DNA of 26,666 bases. Source: an uncultured Ignavibacteria bacterium (GTDB taxonomy: Bacteria > Bacteroidota > Ignavibacteria > Tepidaquicellales > Tepidaquicellaceae). Under the pieces are notes generated by a model, which saw only the letters and a program-made list of their open reading frames with translations, was not told the DNA's origin and searched no databases. Position 1 is the first letter of the stretch. Each line of letters opens with the position of its first letter. This document shows, piece by piece, positions 1 through 7,872 of this stretch. The translations under genes and the position numbers were made by a program. The stretch covers positions 1 through 26,666 of the forward strand of contig CALEVL010000302.1 in NCBI GenBank assembly GCA_937924675.1, given 5' to 3'.

Positions 1-298
1 AAAGCGGAATAACTTTTGGCATCGAATTTTGTTAAACCCTTTAATCCAAAGATTTAAAACATTTTGGACAGATGTGCGCTACTGCATAACTATGATTTCA
101 AAAATATATTGACATTAGGGATATAAATGATTATAAAATCTATGGAAGAAGAATATGGGAGCATCTCCTCAGGAAAACTAAAATCAAACTTTTTAGGATA
201 CCGGGTTCAATTCTATTTCCCGGAATAACATCCCTTGATTCTCATACCGGGAAGATGATTTCATTTCTCATTTTCATTAAGCAAAATCTGAATGAATC

Positions 299-2827
299 AT
301 GAAATTCACAACTACTTTGATATGCATCTGCATTATGCTCTCAACATGCAGAAGCATATTTGCAGACCCTGAGACACCCGGAGTTTCAGTATCTGGCGCG
401 GGTCAAATTGTACCAACGGCTTATTCGGGAACCCCCGGAAACAGCACATTTCTCGGAACTCTTTCGAGTTCACAGCGTACGTATCAACTCCTGATACACG
501 CAAACCAGCTTGCGGCTCTTGCAGGAAGTACAATCTTCGGAATCAATGTACGGTTACCGATTTCAGCAACTGCAAACTGGCCTTTGGCTAATGTGAACTT
601 TTCAAACTACGATATTTATTTAAGCAACTGTGTTGATCCTGTAAACCGGAGTCTCACCTTTGCAAATAATATTGTAGGAACACAGGTTCAGGTCAGATCC
701 GGACCACTGTTCATCCCTGCAAATTCTTATTCGTTCGGCAACACACCAAATGCATTAGGTCCGGTAATTGCTTTCAATCTGCCTTATAATTATTCCGGTG
801 GTAATCTATTGGTGGAAATCAGGCATACAGGATTTACAGGAACCTCCAGAAGTGCTGATGCGATCTCCACTTCAACTCCGGGTTACTCGTCAGACTTCAG
901 TGCCTGTTGGACCGGAAATTATTCGGGAACTTCAGGCAGTCAGGGTAATTTCACAATTCTTGGATTAGCAACCGCCGGACCAGAACCACAATTATCCTTT
1001 TTTCAGAGAAACTATGATATCAATGGATATATTGAACCAAACTCTGACTGGGGAGAGGTTCATTTAACAACAGACGGATTTGCCGGTCTGAAGTATTTCA
1101 ATCTTTCTGTTGGAGCAACAGGGCTAACTACTAACTGGCAGATACAGAATGCAATACTCTTCAATCAGGCAAATCCCGGAACAGAACAGACCTTAACATT
1201 TGCATTTGATATAGGTAACAAGGGCGTTGATGTTTCCGGCATTAGCTATGGATATACAATTACCGATCAACCATTACTTTCACCTCCTCCGATAACTGAA
1301 AGCGATCCGGTAGCTGAAATTGATTACAAAGTTTATGACGGATTTCCATTCTTCAATTCAAACTCCGAAGGACTGAAAATACCGGAGGCTGTTCCTTTCC
1401 AGAATACCGGTAGCATAAAGGATACAGCATCTCATGGCATAAAGAATATGCCAAACCAGGATTGCGGAGTTAATGAATGTGCACCTGTTTCTTTCTCAAA
1501 CAGTCTTAAGTACCTTCGCCGGGAACACAATTTAACTTTTGACAGTGCTTATGCCTCGTTAGACAGCATGAAAAAAGCTACGGGATTCATCGATGCCACA
1601 ATGACCGCACAGAATTACTTCGAGAAGAAAGCAGAATATTTGAAGAAGAATAACATTCCTATAACAACCAGAAAAATTGAGACAACCAATGTATTCAGTA
1701 TTCAGAAAGAACTGGATAATGAGCAGGATGTTGAAATGTTTGTTTGGTGGTTTACAATTGATTCAGTAAGCGGTGACACAAGCACAGGAAGTCACTTGGT
1801 AAATGTCACAAATGTTAAAAAACTGGGCGGTGGAAAATATCAGATCACAGCTCAGGACGACCGAAAACAGGGGCAGGCAGGAGGAACAGAAAGCGAGCCT
1901 GTAATATATGACAGTGCTTCGAATAAATTCACAAGCGGAAGCTATACTGCCTATAATATGGGAATCTACCATTTTGTAGTCGAATGCCCTAATAAACTTG
2001 CAGCACAGCAGCTTGTTCCGCCCAACCAATCCAATGGCGTAAATCCCGGATCACCGCTTAAGTGGACGAAGCCACCGGGAGCGGCCTCATATTGGTTAGA
2101 GGTAGCAACGGATCTTGATTTTCAGAATCTCATCATAAACCAATTTTCTGTACCTGATTCTTTTTACATTCCGTCTCAAGGAGAACTGATGGATAAAACA
2201 ACATATTTTTGGCGAGTTCGTGTAAATGATTCTGCGGGTCCGGGATCTTATACTTCGGTATTTGAATTCACTACAGGAAGTGGGAAGACTCTGTTTGTTG
2301 AAGCGTTCATTCAGGGATTCTATGATGCATCATCCGACCTGATGGTTGCCGATACAATGAGAATTCAGTTGAGGGAAATGTTTCCACCTTATAATGTAGT
2401 TGATTCATCCAAGGCGGTAATCAACTCACTCGGATTTGGTAACTTCAGTTTTTATGATGTCTTTGACGGAGTCAGTTATTATATAGTTCTTAACCATCGT
2501 AATTCAATTGTCACGTTCAGCAGTTCCGGAGTTCAGTTCACCGGTGGATTGGCAAACTACAGTTTTGCTTTCTCTGCAGCACAGGCATATGGAAGCAATA
2601 TGATACTTGTGGATAATACACCCATCAGATATGCAATATACGGCGGTGATGTCAATAGGGATGATGTTGTTGATGCTACGGATCTTTCAGCAATTGATAA
2701 TGATGCATTCAACTTTGTAAATGGCTATGTGCAGACCGACATTAACGGCGACGGATTTGTTGATGCAACAGATTATGCTATTGCAGGGAATAATTCAGAC
2801 AATTTTGTGGGAGCAATACTTCCTTAG
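299..2827 (+). CDS. Secreted multidomain protein: papain/C39-like cysteine peptidase-type segment, FN3-like domain, dockerin-like tail
   Basis: 842 aa. Residues 1-22 look like a signal peptide, so the product is probably exported. Residues about 25-230 are a Gly/Ser/Asn-rich beta-sandwich-like region. The middle holds Q387, then NECAP with C394, then GSH with H499 and an Asp pair at 520-521; this order (Gln, Cys, His, Asp) fits a papain-fold or C39-like cysteine peptidase, but activity is inferred, not shown. Residues about 566-655 resemble an FN3 domain (PxNxS, LxWTxP, YFWRVRV). The last 60 residues carry two Asp-rich dockerin/EF-hand-like loops (GDVNRDDVVDATD, TDINGDGFVDATD) and end in NFVGAILP. 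The same C-terminal 150 residues recur in the minus-strand protein at 17873-19594. No Shine-Dalgarno is seen; the start is set by the signal peptide. It lacks the QNYPNPFNP tail of the other exported proteins here. Confidence 0.85.
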   Translation: MKFTTTLICICIMLSTCRSIFADPETPGVSVSGAGQIVPTAYSGTPGNSTFLGTLSSSQRTYQLLIHANQLAALAGSTIFGINVRLPISATANWPLANVNFSNYDIYLSNCVDPVNRSLTFANNIVGTQVQVRSGPLFIPANSYSFGNTPNALGPVIAFNLPYNYSGGNLLVEIRHTGFTGTSRSADAISTSTPGYSSDFSACWTGNYSGTSGSQGNFTILGLATAGPEPQLSFFQRNYDINGYIEPNSDWGEVHLTTDGFAGLKYFNLSVGATGLTTNWQIQNAILFNQANPGTEQTLTFAFDIGNKGVDVSGISYGYTITDQPLLSPPPITESDPVAEIDYKVYDGFPFFNSNSEGLKIPEAVPFQNTGSIKDTASHGIKNMPNQDCGVNECAPVSFSNSLKYLRREHNLTFDSAYASLDSMKKATGFIDATMTAQNYFEKKAEYLKKNNIPITTRKIETTNVFSIQKELDNEQDVEMFVWWFTIDSVSGDTSTGSHLVNVTNVKKLGGGKYQITAQDDRKQGQAGGTESEPVIYDSASNKFTSGSYTAYNMGIYHFVVECPNKLAAQQLVPPNQSNGVNPGSPLKWTKPPGAASYWLEVATDLDFQNLIINQFSVPDSFYIPSQGELMDKTTYFWRVRVNDSAGPGSYTSVFEFTTGSGKTLFVEAFIQGFYDASSDLMVADTMRIQLREMFPPYNVVDSSKAVINSLGFGNFSFYDVFDGVSYYIVLNHRNSIVTFSSSGVQFTGGLANYSFAFSAAQAYGSNMILVDNTPIRYAIYGGDVNRDDVVDATDLSAIDNDAFNFVNGYVQTDINGDGFVDATDYAIAGNNSDNFVGAILP

Positions 2828-2868
2828 AACTGATTTCAGAAATGCTCTTGAATATCTTTCTCATAACA

Positions 2869-2899
2869 ACCGGGATGACATTTTATTTGTCATTCCGGT
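2869..2899 (+). terminator. Hairpin downstream of the 842-aa gene
   Basis: Arms ACCGGGATGACA and TGTCATTCCGGT pair over 12 positions with one mismatch around a 7-nt A/T loop, 42 bp after the stop codon. No clear T-run follows, so it may be a weak or Rho-assisted terminator, or a dispersed palindrome. Confidence 0.45.
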
Positions 2900-2990
2900 C
2901 AGTTATTCAATGATCAAATCAGTTCATGCAGTTGTTGGTGCCTGCCTGTCTCTGAAGGGTTCTAAAGAGTTTACATGAAAGCATTTCACA

Positions 2991-3092
2991 AAGCGTCGCA
3001 AGTTCAGAAGCAAACTTTCCCAAAAGTATTGGATTACTATGTGTCACAAACAATTCACACTATCGGCGAATGAAATCAATTCTGCACTTCCT
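2991..3092 (+). pseudogene. Possible N-terminal remnant of integron integrase (IntI)
   Basis: Reading from 3003 gives residues with KYWI, CHKQ, LSANEIN and, running into the repeat at 3093, PSLQNRSF. These fall in the order of the IntI N-terminal SAM-like domain (YxxWIxRF, FHxKxHP, xxxEIxxFL, SxSTQNQA). The frame differs from that of the C-terminal remnant downstream and there is no open frame, so this would be a decayed piece. The match is by eye and short; treat it as a suggestion that the integrase once spanned about 2970-3860. Confidence 0.35.
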
Positions 3093-3335
3093 ATCATATT
3101 TGAACCGCCATCACTGCAGAACCGGTCATTCACATCACCACTGCATACCTAATAATGAACTTGCAGAAACGGCTGTGGAAAAAAATCATATGTTGATGCG
3201 TAGCTGGTTGTGACCAAACCAGCATTAATTAGAAAGTAAGTCAATAGCATTCTCCACCCTTCGGCGTAAATCAGCAGATAAGAGAATTAGTAAATAACTA
3301 TTTCTAATTTTTAGTTTCTGATTTCTAATTCTTTT
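3093..3335. repeat. Direct repeat copy A (about 240 bp)
   Basis: Imperfect direct repeat of 5076-5316. The most similar stretch begins at GGTCATTCACATCACC (3124) and runs through AACGGCTGTGGAAA, AGTAAGTCAA and AATCAGCAGATAAG to a heptamer array at its right end (3301-3328). There are scattered substitutions and small indels. No terminal inverted repeats are visible. It lies inside the region where integrase remnants occur, and its left end may itself derive from the integrase. Confidence 0.8.
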
Positions 3336-3337
3336 TC

Positions 3338-3889
3338 TTGTGGTGGCAGGATCTCCGTCTCTACACAAACCGCATGAATGCATCAGGACGGAAGTACTGA
3401 TGCCACAAGGAATGTATTATACTTATTGTTGACATCGCTTTGTTCAGAAACTCCAACAAGGGCAAAAAAACAGCGCGTGAAATAGCTTTGAAAAATAGTT
3501 GCGGCGGGGTGTATTAATCTTGAGCAATAGAAAGAAAGTACGTCAATGCGAAGTATAAATTGCGCCGGCTAAATGTATTTTCTGAAACAAAGATTTCAAC
3601 CGGCCCTGCATCAGAAATACAACAAAGGCAACATTTGCATGATATAGTAATTCAAAAGGCAGTGAATCAAACAATCAGAGATGCATGAAAATTGAAACCG
3701 GCAAGCTGTCACTCAATCAGGCATTCTTTTGCAACGCATCTGCTTGAGTCAGGATATGATATAAGGACTATTCAGGAACTGATGGGTAAAAATGTTGAGA
3801 CAACTATGATCTGTACACATGTAATCAACCTGGAGGCAAGGGATTCTGAAGCCCAGCCGATTTCTAGTATTGGTTGCCGCAGGCAGTAA
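3338..3889 (+). pseudogene. intI: Decayed integron integrase, tyrosine recombinase C-terminal domain
   Basis: The frame ending at TAA 3887-3889 reads CHSIRHSFATHLLESG, YDIRTIQELMG and TTMICTHV, the conserved catalytic core of IntI-type tyrosine recombinases (box II HxxRH). Reading the same frame upstream continues the IntI pattern: SCGGVY, AIERKYVNA, VFSETKISTGPASEI, VIQKAVNQTIRDA. It is interrupted by stops at 3515, 3521 and 3686. Further up, HECIR near 3370-3385 in another frame matches the LMECIRLR block. The LGH histidine is replaced (MGKN, with one residue lost) and the catalytic Tyr of MIYTHV is Cys, so even the intact part cannot be an active recombinase. The IntI-specific tail is degraded. 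The cassette-like genes lie downstream on the same strand, opposite to the usual IntI-cassette orientation. Confidence 0.8.
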
Positions 3890-4078
3890 CATAAACAATC
3901 AAACCAATCAGCGAAATAATATGCTTAACTCTATTTTTTACAAACAATTAATTAATGATAGCCAACATAGATTAAACAGCCGTGGAAACCAACAATTGCT
4001 TTTATCATTGGCACACATAATCTTATCTGGGGCTGCTAAGTGTAGTCGGGTATCATCCATTCAAAGTTGGAGCAGGAA
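3890..4078. other. AT-rich spacer between integrase remnant and cassette
   Basis: No gene or clear structure. Composition shifts abruptly from AT-rich to GC-rich at about 4080. A GGAG at 4069-4072 serves as the Shine-Dalgarno for the next gene. An intact attI or attC could not be recognised here. Confidence 0.5.
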
Positions 4079-4513
4079 ATGAAACACGGGAAAGGAAATA
4101 TTGCAACGGGTCTGCTGTTCATGGCCGGGTTCATGATGTTCGGCTTTGTCCTCATCTATCTGCGGGACTTCGCCCCTGGCAAAGAGCAATGGATAGCGGA
4201 ATATGCGATCGGCAAGCACTTCGAATCGAGGCTCGCTCACGTCCACGGTAATCTGTTCGCATTCCTGAACATCGTAGTAGGATATCTTCTCCTGCGGCTG
4301 CCAGTTCACAAGTCGACCGGCAAGTGGGTATCTTGGCTCGCGCTTGCAGGAATGCTGATGCCCGTTGGGATTCTTGCAGAGGTGTTGCTTGGCGCACCCC
4401 CGTTCTTCGTTCTCATCGGAGGGATTTCGATGGTTGTTGCGATCGCATGGCTCGGAGTCGCCGTGGCAAAGATGAAATCGTGGTCAGGGCAACAGGAGAA
4501 TACGGAGATATGA
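4079..4513 (+). CDS. Small four-helix membrane protein with a conserved-looking His cluster
   Basis: 144 aa with four hydrophobic segments. After the first helix comes KHFESRLAHVHGNLFAFLN: three histidines near the start of the second helix. This pattern is loosely like that of heme-binding four-helix proteins such as styrene oxide isomerase (AHxGxxxN in helix 2), but I do not claim that function. The ATG at 4079 is chosen over an in-frame TTG at 4067 because GGAG (4069-4072) sits six bases before it. The gene is clearly richer in G+C than its neighbours and overlaps the next gene by an ATGA, so the two are co-translated. It lies between the two long direct repeats and downstream of the integrase remnant, suggesting arrival as a cassette. 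Confidence 0.75.
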   Translation: MKHGKGNIATGLLFMAGFMMFGFVLIYLRDFAPGKEQWIAEYAIGKHFESRLAHVHGNLFAFLNIVVGYLLLRLPVHKSTGKWVSWLALAGMLMPVGILAEVLLGAPPFFVLIGGISMVVAIAWLGVAVAKMKSWSGQQENTEI

Positions 4514-4905
4514 TGGCACCTCAAACAATCCGTATCGTCCGGATTCTGGCAGCTGCCGTTGCTGTCTTGTTCGGCTTCGCTACGCTCTTCGAGGGCGGGC
4601 GTGTGCTCCTGGGTTCAGACCCGGGATACGAGGTGTTTCGGCCCCTCCTCCTTTACAACACGGCAATGGGCGCAGCGTATCTGGTAGCCGGTGTCTTCGT
4701 CTGGCGCAGCCTCAAAGCGGGCAGATACGCTGCCGGAGCAATCTTCCTGCTCAATCTGCTTGTCCTTGTGGTCATCCTCGTGGTCTTCCTAAGTGGAGGA
4801 GCTGTAGCTGTGGACAGTCTCCGCGCCATGACTCTTCGGACGGTCGTGTGGTTAGTACTGTTCCTGGTCGTATCGTGGCTCGCTCGCGCACGGAAAGCAG
4901 CCTAA
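4510..4905 (+). CDS. Small four-helix membrane protein, second gene of the cassette
   Basis: 131 aa, four hydrophobic segments, rich in Ala, Val and Leu, with a short basic end (ARARKAA). No family is recognised with confidence; the length and helix layout resemble small DoxX-like or DUF-type membrane proteins. The ATG at 4510 overlaps the previous stop (ATGA), and AGGAG about ten bases upstream supports this start; a second ATG at 4513 is also possible. An in-frame upstream extension to 4324 would overlap the first gene heavily and is rejected. It shares the high G+C of the first gene. The stop is TAA within GCCTAAC, the start of an attC-like site, an arrangement common for integron cassettes. 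Confidence 0.75.
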   Translation: MMAPQTIRIVRILAAAVAVLFGFATLFEGGRVLLGSDPGYEVFRPLLLYNTAMGAAYLVAGVFVWRSLKAGRYAAGAIFLLNLLVLVVILVVFLSGGAVAVDSLRAMTLRTVVWLVLFLVVSWLARARKAA

Positions 4906-4956
4906 CATCCGGTTGCAACGGACGATCCGCTTCGCCCCGCTGCTGAGCGTCATGCA
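4900..4956 (+). other. attC-like recombination site remnant
   Basis: GCCTAAC (4900-4906) matches the attC R-prime-prime core form RYYYAAC and carries the stop codon of the preceding gene. It is followed by an imperfect inverted repeat: TGCA 4914-4917 and GACG 4921-4924 against CGTC 4948-4951 and TGCA 4953-4956, with unequal bulges as in attC stems. The expected closing GTTRRRY core is not seen, so the site is truncated or mutated, or the call is wrong. Confidence 0.4.
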
Positions 4957-5075
4957 GAAGAGGAGTTCTATGAACTTGGATTTGACGACAACCGAAGGAA
5001 GCAAACATGCATTGGAAACTCATGATGCATCTGATTCCCTGAAGAGCACAGTAGACTGTGATGCGGGCGGAACTA
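4957..5075. other. Spacer after the cassette
   Basis: Composition returns to AT-rich within this stretch. An open frame of 63 codons runs through 4913-5104, but it overlaps the attC-like site and repeat B and shows no protein features. Nothing else is visible. Confidence 0.4.
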
Positions 5076-5316
5076 ATCATATTTGCAACATCTCCGCTGC
5101 TTGAGTTGGTCATTCACATCACCACTGCATACCTATATAATGAACTTGCAGTAACGGCTGTGGAAATAAATCAAATGGTGACGCGCAACTGGTTATGACC
5201 ACGTCAACATCTATAACAAGTAAGTCAACAGCAGTCTCCAACCCACTGTGGAAATCAGCAGATAAGGGAATTAGTAAATAACTATTACTAATTTTTAATT
5301 TCTAATTTCTAATTCT
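5076..5316. repeat. Direct repeat copy B (about 240 bp)
   Basis: Second copy of the repeat at 3093-3335. It ends in the heptamer array TTACTAA, TTTTTAA, TTTCTAA, TTTCTAA (5285-5312), which abuts the stop codon of the minus-strand response regulator (5315-5317). The two copies bracket the C-terminal integrase remnant and the GC-rich cassette, about 1.7 kb. Confidence 0.8.
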
Positions 5317-6664
5317 ATTCAAGACCATACTCCCGTATTTTCTTATACAACGTCTTGCGGTCAATCCCCAGCATCTGAGCTACCTTCAGCTTGTTCCAGC
5401 CGTTTTCACTCAATATTTTTGTGATGTATAGCTTCTCAATGTCTTTGAGTCCCTGAGCTGTCTCAAAACCGTCAAGCGACAAGTCCGGGTTTTCACCTTC
5501 TGAGAGAAAACGGAACTCTGATTTGGTTAATGTGTCATTCTGTGAAGTGATCGAGGCTCTCTCAATTACGTTCTCCAGCTCACGAACATTTCCGTTCCAG
5601 TCATGCCTCATCAATGTTTCTATTGCACCCGAATCCAGCGTAAGCTGACGATCAAGCTTTCCGGAGAGCTTCTTAAGTATATGCTCAGCCAAAGGTACAA
5701 TGTCATCCTTTCTTTCATTTAGCGGCGGAAGAGTGATCGTAACAGATGATATTCTGTAATAAAGATCATCACGGAATTTTTTCTGAGAGATCATATCCTT
5801 GAGATTCTGATTCGTCGATGAGATCAATCTTACATCAAACTTTTTTACTCTATCGCTTCCAAGTGGTTTGATCTCCCAGTTCTCAATTACACGCAACAGC
5901 TTTGACTGCAGGTGGAACGGCATGTCAGCAATTTCATCAAGAAGAAGTGTACCGCCGTTTGCCTGTTCAAATACTCCGCGCTGTGTATCTATCGCGCCGG
6001 TAAATGCGCCTTTGGTATGACCGAAGAGCTCGCTCTCAAGAAGATTATCCGGTATCGCACTGCAGTTGATAGCAATGAATGGTCCGTTCTTTCGGTTACT
6101 CTGATGATGAATTGCCCTTGCGGCAAGTTCTTTCCCGGTACCACTCTGTCCTTCAATAAGTACGTTGATATCACTCTTTGCAACATTCTTTATCAGCTCA
6201 AATACATTCATCATCTTCCTGCTCTTTCCAACTATATTGGAAAATGAATTGCTGATCTCAACCTGTGCCCTTAGCTCGGTAAGTTGCTTTGAGATGTTGA
6301 GATTATCTGCCGCCTTCTTTACCTTGATCGCAAACTCTTCAATATTAAACGGCTTCATAATGTAGTCGAATGCACCTTGTTTCATGGATTCAACTGCAGA
6401 GTCAACCGAGCCGTACCCGGTAACCATGATGAAATGACAATTGTCAGGCTTCACTTTCAAAAGATCCAGACCGGAAACATCCGGCATCTGAAGATCCGAT
6501 ATTACTATGTCATACTCACCGGATTCAACCAGATCTTTTGCCTTGGTACTGATATTCTCGGTATCTGCCTGATAACCCTTCTTCACAAGCACCTTCTTCA
6601 TTAGTGCCGTTGAGTTGGGCTCGTCATCAACTATTAGTATTCTTGGATTTCCATTCATAGGCAT
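5315..6664 (-). CDS. Sigma-54-dependent response regulator, NtrC/AtoC type
   Basis: 449 aa. An N-terminal receiver domain has the acidic pair D13/D14, phosphoacceptor D57 (ISDLQMPD) and the KPF motif. The central AAA+ domain has Walker A GQSGTGKE (172-179), the sigma-54-contacting GAFTGA loop (219-224) and Walker B GGTLLLDEIAD. A Fis-type helix-turn-helix (KLKVAQMLGIDRKTLYKKI) closes the protein. When phosphorylated by a partner histidine kinase it should activate RNA polymerase carrying sigma-54. No kinase gene is next to it, so the signal is unknown. The start could be M1 or M3. The nearest sigma-54-like promoter in this window lies at 7782, before the CxxCH protein; regulation of that gene by this protein is only a guess. 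The stop abuts a heptamer array. Confidence 0.95.
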   Translation of the reverse strand: MPMNGNPRILIVDDEPNSTALMKKVLVKKGYQADTENISTKAKDLVESGEYDIVISDLQMPDVSGLDLLKVKPDNCHFIMVTGYGSVDSAVESMKQGAFDYIMKPFNIEEFAIKVKKAADNLNISKQLTELRAQVEISNSFSNIVGKSRKMMNVFELIKNVAKSDINVLIEGQSGTGKELAARAIHHQSNRKNGPFIAINCSAIPDNLLESELFGHTKGAFTGAIDTQRGVFEQANGGTLLLDEIADMPFHLQSKLLRVIENWEIKPLGSDRVKKFDVRLISSTNQNLKDMISQKKFRDDLYYRISSVTITLPPLNERKDDIVPLAEHILKKLSGKLDRQLTLDSGAIETLMRHDWNGNVRELENVIERASITSQNDTLTKSEFRFLSEGENPDLSLDGFETAQGLKDIEKLYITKILSENGWNKLKVAQMLGIDRKTLYKKIREYGLE

Positions 6665-6909
6665 GGAAAATAGAAAATCAGGAGTGATTAATCAGTTGAA
6701 TATTTTTGACCGTGAAGTACTTATCTACATTGCTGTCCAAAACGTTTATGTATTTGGAAAATTCATTTGAAATCAAGCTGGAAGGTTTCAAGAAATCCGG
6801 TTCGGAAAAACAACCCGCCCGCCTGTCGAATTACTACTCACTTAAAGCGAATGACGGCGGACAGGCCTCATCCTAATTGCCGTTAAAAAATTGTGAGCTT
6901 TGGCGTAAG

Positions 6910-7015
6910 CCTGCCCGAAGAATACTGAACTTCAACACTTTACGCAGGCGGGCCCGTCCTTGCCGGGTAAACCTGCCCGAAGAATACTGAAATACAACAC
7001 TTTACGCAGGCGGGC
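6910..7015. repeat. Tandem pair of 44-bp GC-rich units
   Basis: Unit 1 at 6910-6953 and unit 2 at 6972-7015 differ by a few bases (ACTTCAACAC versus AATACAACAC in the middle). Each starts CCTGCCCG and ends GCAGGCGGGC, so the ends can partly pair with each other. Confidence 0.8.
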
Positions 7016-7028
7016 GGGCGACTCGCCG

Positions 7029-7094
7029 CCCTGAGCCTATCGAAGGGTTTCTTTGCCAAGCTTTCTTTGAGTTTACCCTGAGCTTGTCGAAGGG
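7029..7094. repeat. Two copies of CCCTGAGCnnnTCGAAGGG
   Basis: Copies at 7029-7047 (middle CTA) and 7076-7094 (middle TTG), in direct orientation 47 bp apart. From memory this is a dispersed intergenic motif in many environmental genomes, probably REP-like; its role is unknown. Confidence 0.7.
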
Positions 7095-7184
7095 TTCAAA
7101 AGAAAGCGGAAATGATTTTATTTGATAAAAATGGTTTTAGCTAACTGATTTCTAAGCAAAACGTTTTGGACAAATGTGACTTAT

Positions 7185-7616
7185 CTATTTCTCAAACACA
7201 TCCGACTCCTTGTCACGATTCTTAATAAACTTGCAGATACCTACTAACAGTATAAGCGCTATCCATTGAAATACAGGGACAACGAATAAAGACATGGCGC
7301 TTTGTGCATCCGGATTTATGTATACTGAATCTGTTAAGGCGGCAATTCCAGAAGCTGTGATAAGAGTTGAGCCGCCAAAGAGGACTAACATGGAATTCCG
7401 TGTGTGAATATAATGCCAAAGAAAAAAGAGTATAGAAACATATGGAGATAGTATCAGCAACAATAGTAGCGCTAACAATTTCAAATCTGTGAGTCTCATG
7501 GCATCATCTTTCCCAACTTCAGGTATTACTGAATACAGCCAAATCACCAAGCTTGCAATGATTCCAATCGAAAGTATAACAATTGTAGCCTTGCCGGTTA
7601 GAGAAGATCTGTTCAT
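7185..7616 (-). CDS. Small four-helix inner-membrane protein of unknown function
   Basis: 143 aa with four hydrophobic segments (about residues 9-30, 46-68, 76-94, 108-128) and charged ends (NRSS at the start, KNRDKESDVFEK at the end). No family or catalytic motif is recognised. There is no Shine-Dalgarno before the ATG. Base composition is like that of its neighbours. It stands alone between a repeat-rich spacer and the divergently transcribed CxxCH protein gene. Confidence 0.65.
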   Translation of the reverse strand: MNRSSLTGKATIVILSIGIIASLVIWLYSVIPEVGKDDAMRLTDLKLLALLLLLILSPYVSILFFLWHYIHTRNSMLVLFGGSTLITASGIAALTDSVYINPDAQSAMSLFVVPVFQWIALILLVGICKFIKNRDKESDVFEK

Positions 7617-7781
7617 ACGAAATTTTATTCAGCGAAAATACAAATGTGACTTGAATAATACTGATGAAATTTTTCCTCTGTATTAGACTTATGTGGTATA
7701 TCAATTGTGGAATAAATCTACACAATGGAAAATCAAATGATTAGTCCGTGCAGAAATCCACGTTTATTGAAAACATCTCAG

Positions 7782-7797
7782 TGGCACGAGACTTGTA
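7782..7797 (+). promoter_or_regulatory. Sigma-54 (-24/-12) promoter-like sequence
   Basis: TGGCAC (7782-7787), five bases, then TTGTA (7793-7797). The consensus is TGGCAC-N5-TTGCA, so the -24 box is perfect and the -12 box differs at one base (GT for GC). Transcription would begin near 7807, giving a leader of about 65 nt before the ATG at 7873. A sigma-54 activator is encoded at 5315-6664. Confidence 0.4.
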
Positions 7798-7872
7798 ATA
7801 TCTATGGTATAAGTTCAACAATATAAAATTTTGCTGGCAGACTTTTGAACTGTCGGAAAGAAAAATCAAACA

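Larger units (their letters stand above)
6665..7184. repeat. Repeat-rich intergenic region
   Basis: No gene seen. It holds a GCCTGTC/GACAGGC inverted pair (6821-6827, 6860-6866); a 44-bp unit beginning CCTGCCCGAAGAATACTGAA and ending GCAGGCGGGC, present twice (6910-6953 and 6972-7015); and the 19-bp motif CCCTGAGCnnnTCGAAGGG twice in the same orientation (7029-7047, 7076-7094). The motif AACGTTTTGGACA occurs at 7160-7172 and inverted at 6734-6746. GC-rich boxes such as GCAGGCGGGC contrast with the AT-rich background. Confidence 0.75.

Noticed and set aside
200..260. tRNA-like GGTTCAATTC near 210
   Set aside because: No acceptor or anticodon stems fit around it.
3870..4082. 70-codon open frame on the plus strand
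   Set aside because: Begins inside the integrase remnant and runs into the cassette gene; low-complexity composition, no start signal.
4152..4397. Antisense open frames over the cassette genes (also 4061-4309 and 4306-4524)
   Set aside because: Arise from the high G+C of the sense genes, which have clear membrane-helix patterns and start signals.
4913..5104. 63-codon open frame on the plus strand
   Set aside because: Overlaps the attC-like site and repeat B, has no protein features and no Shine-Dalgarno.
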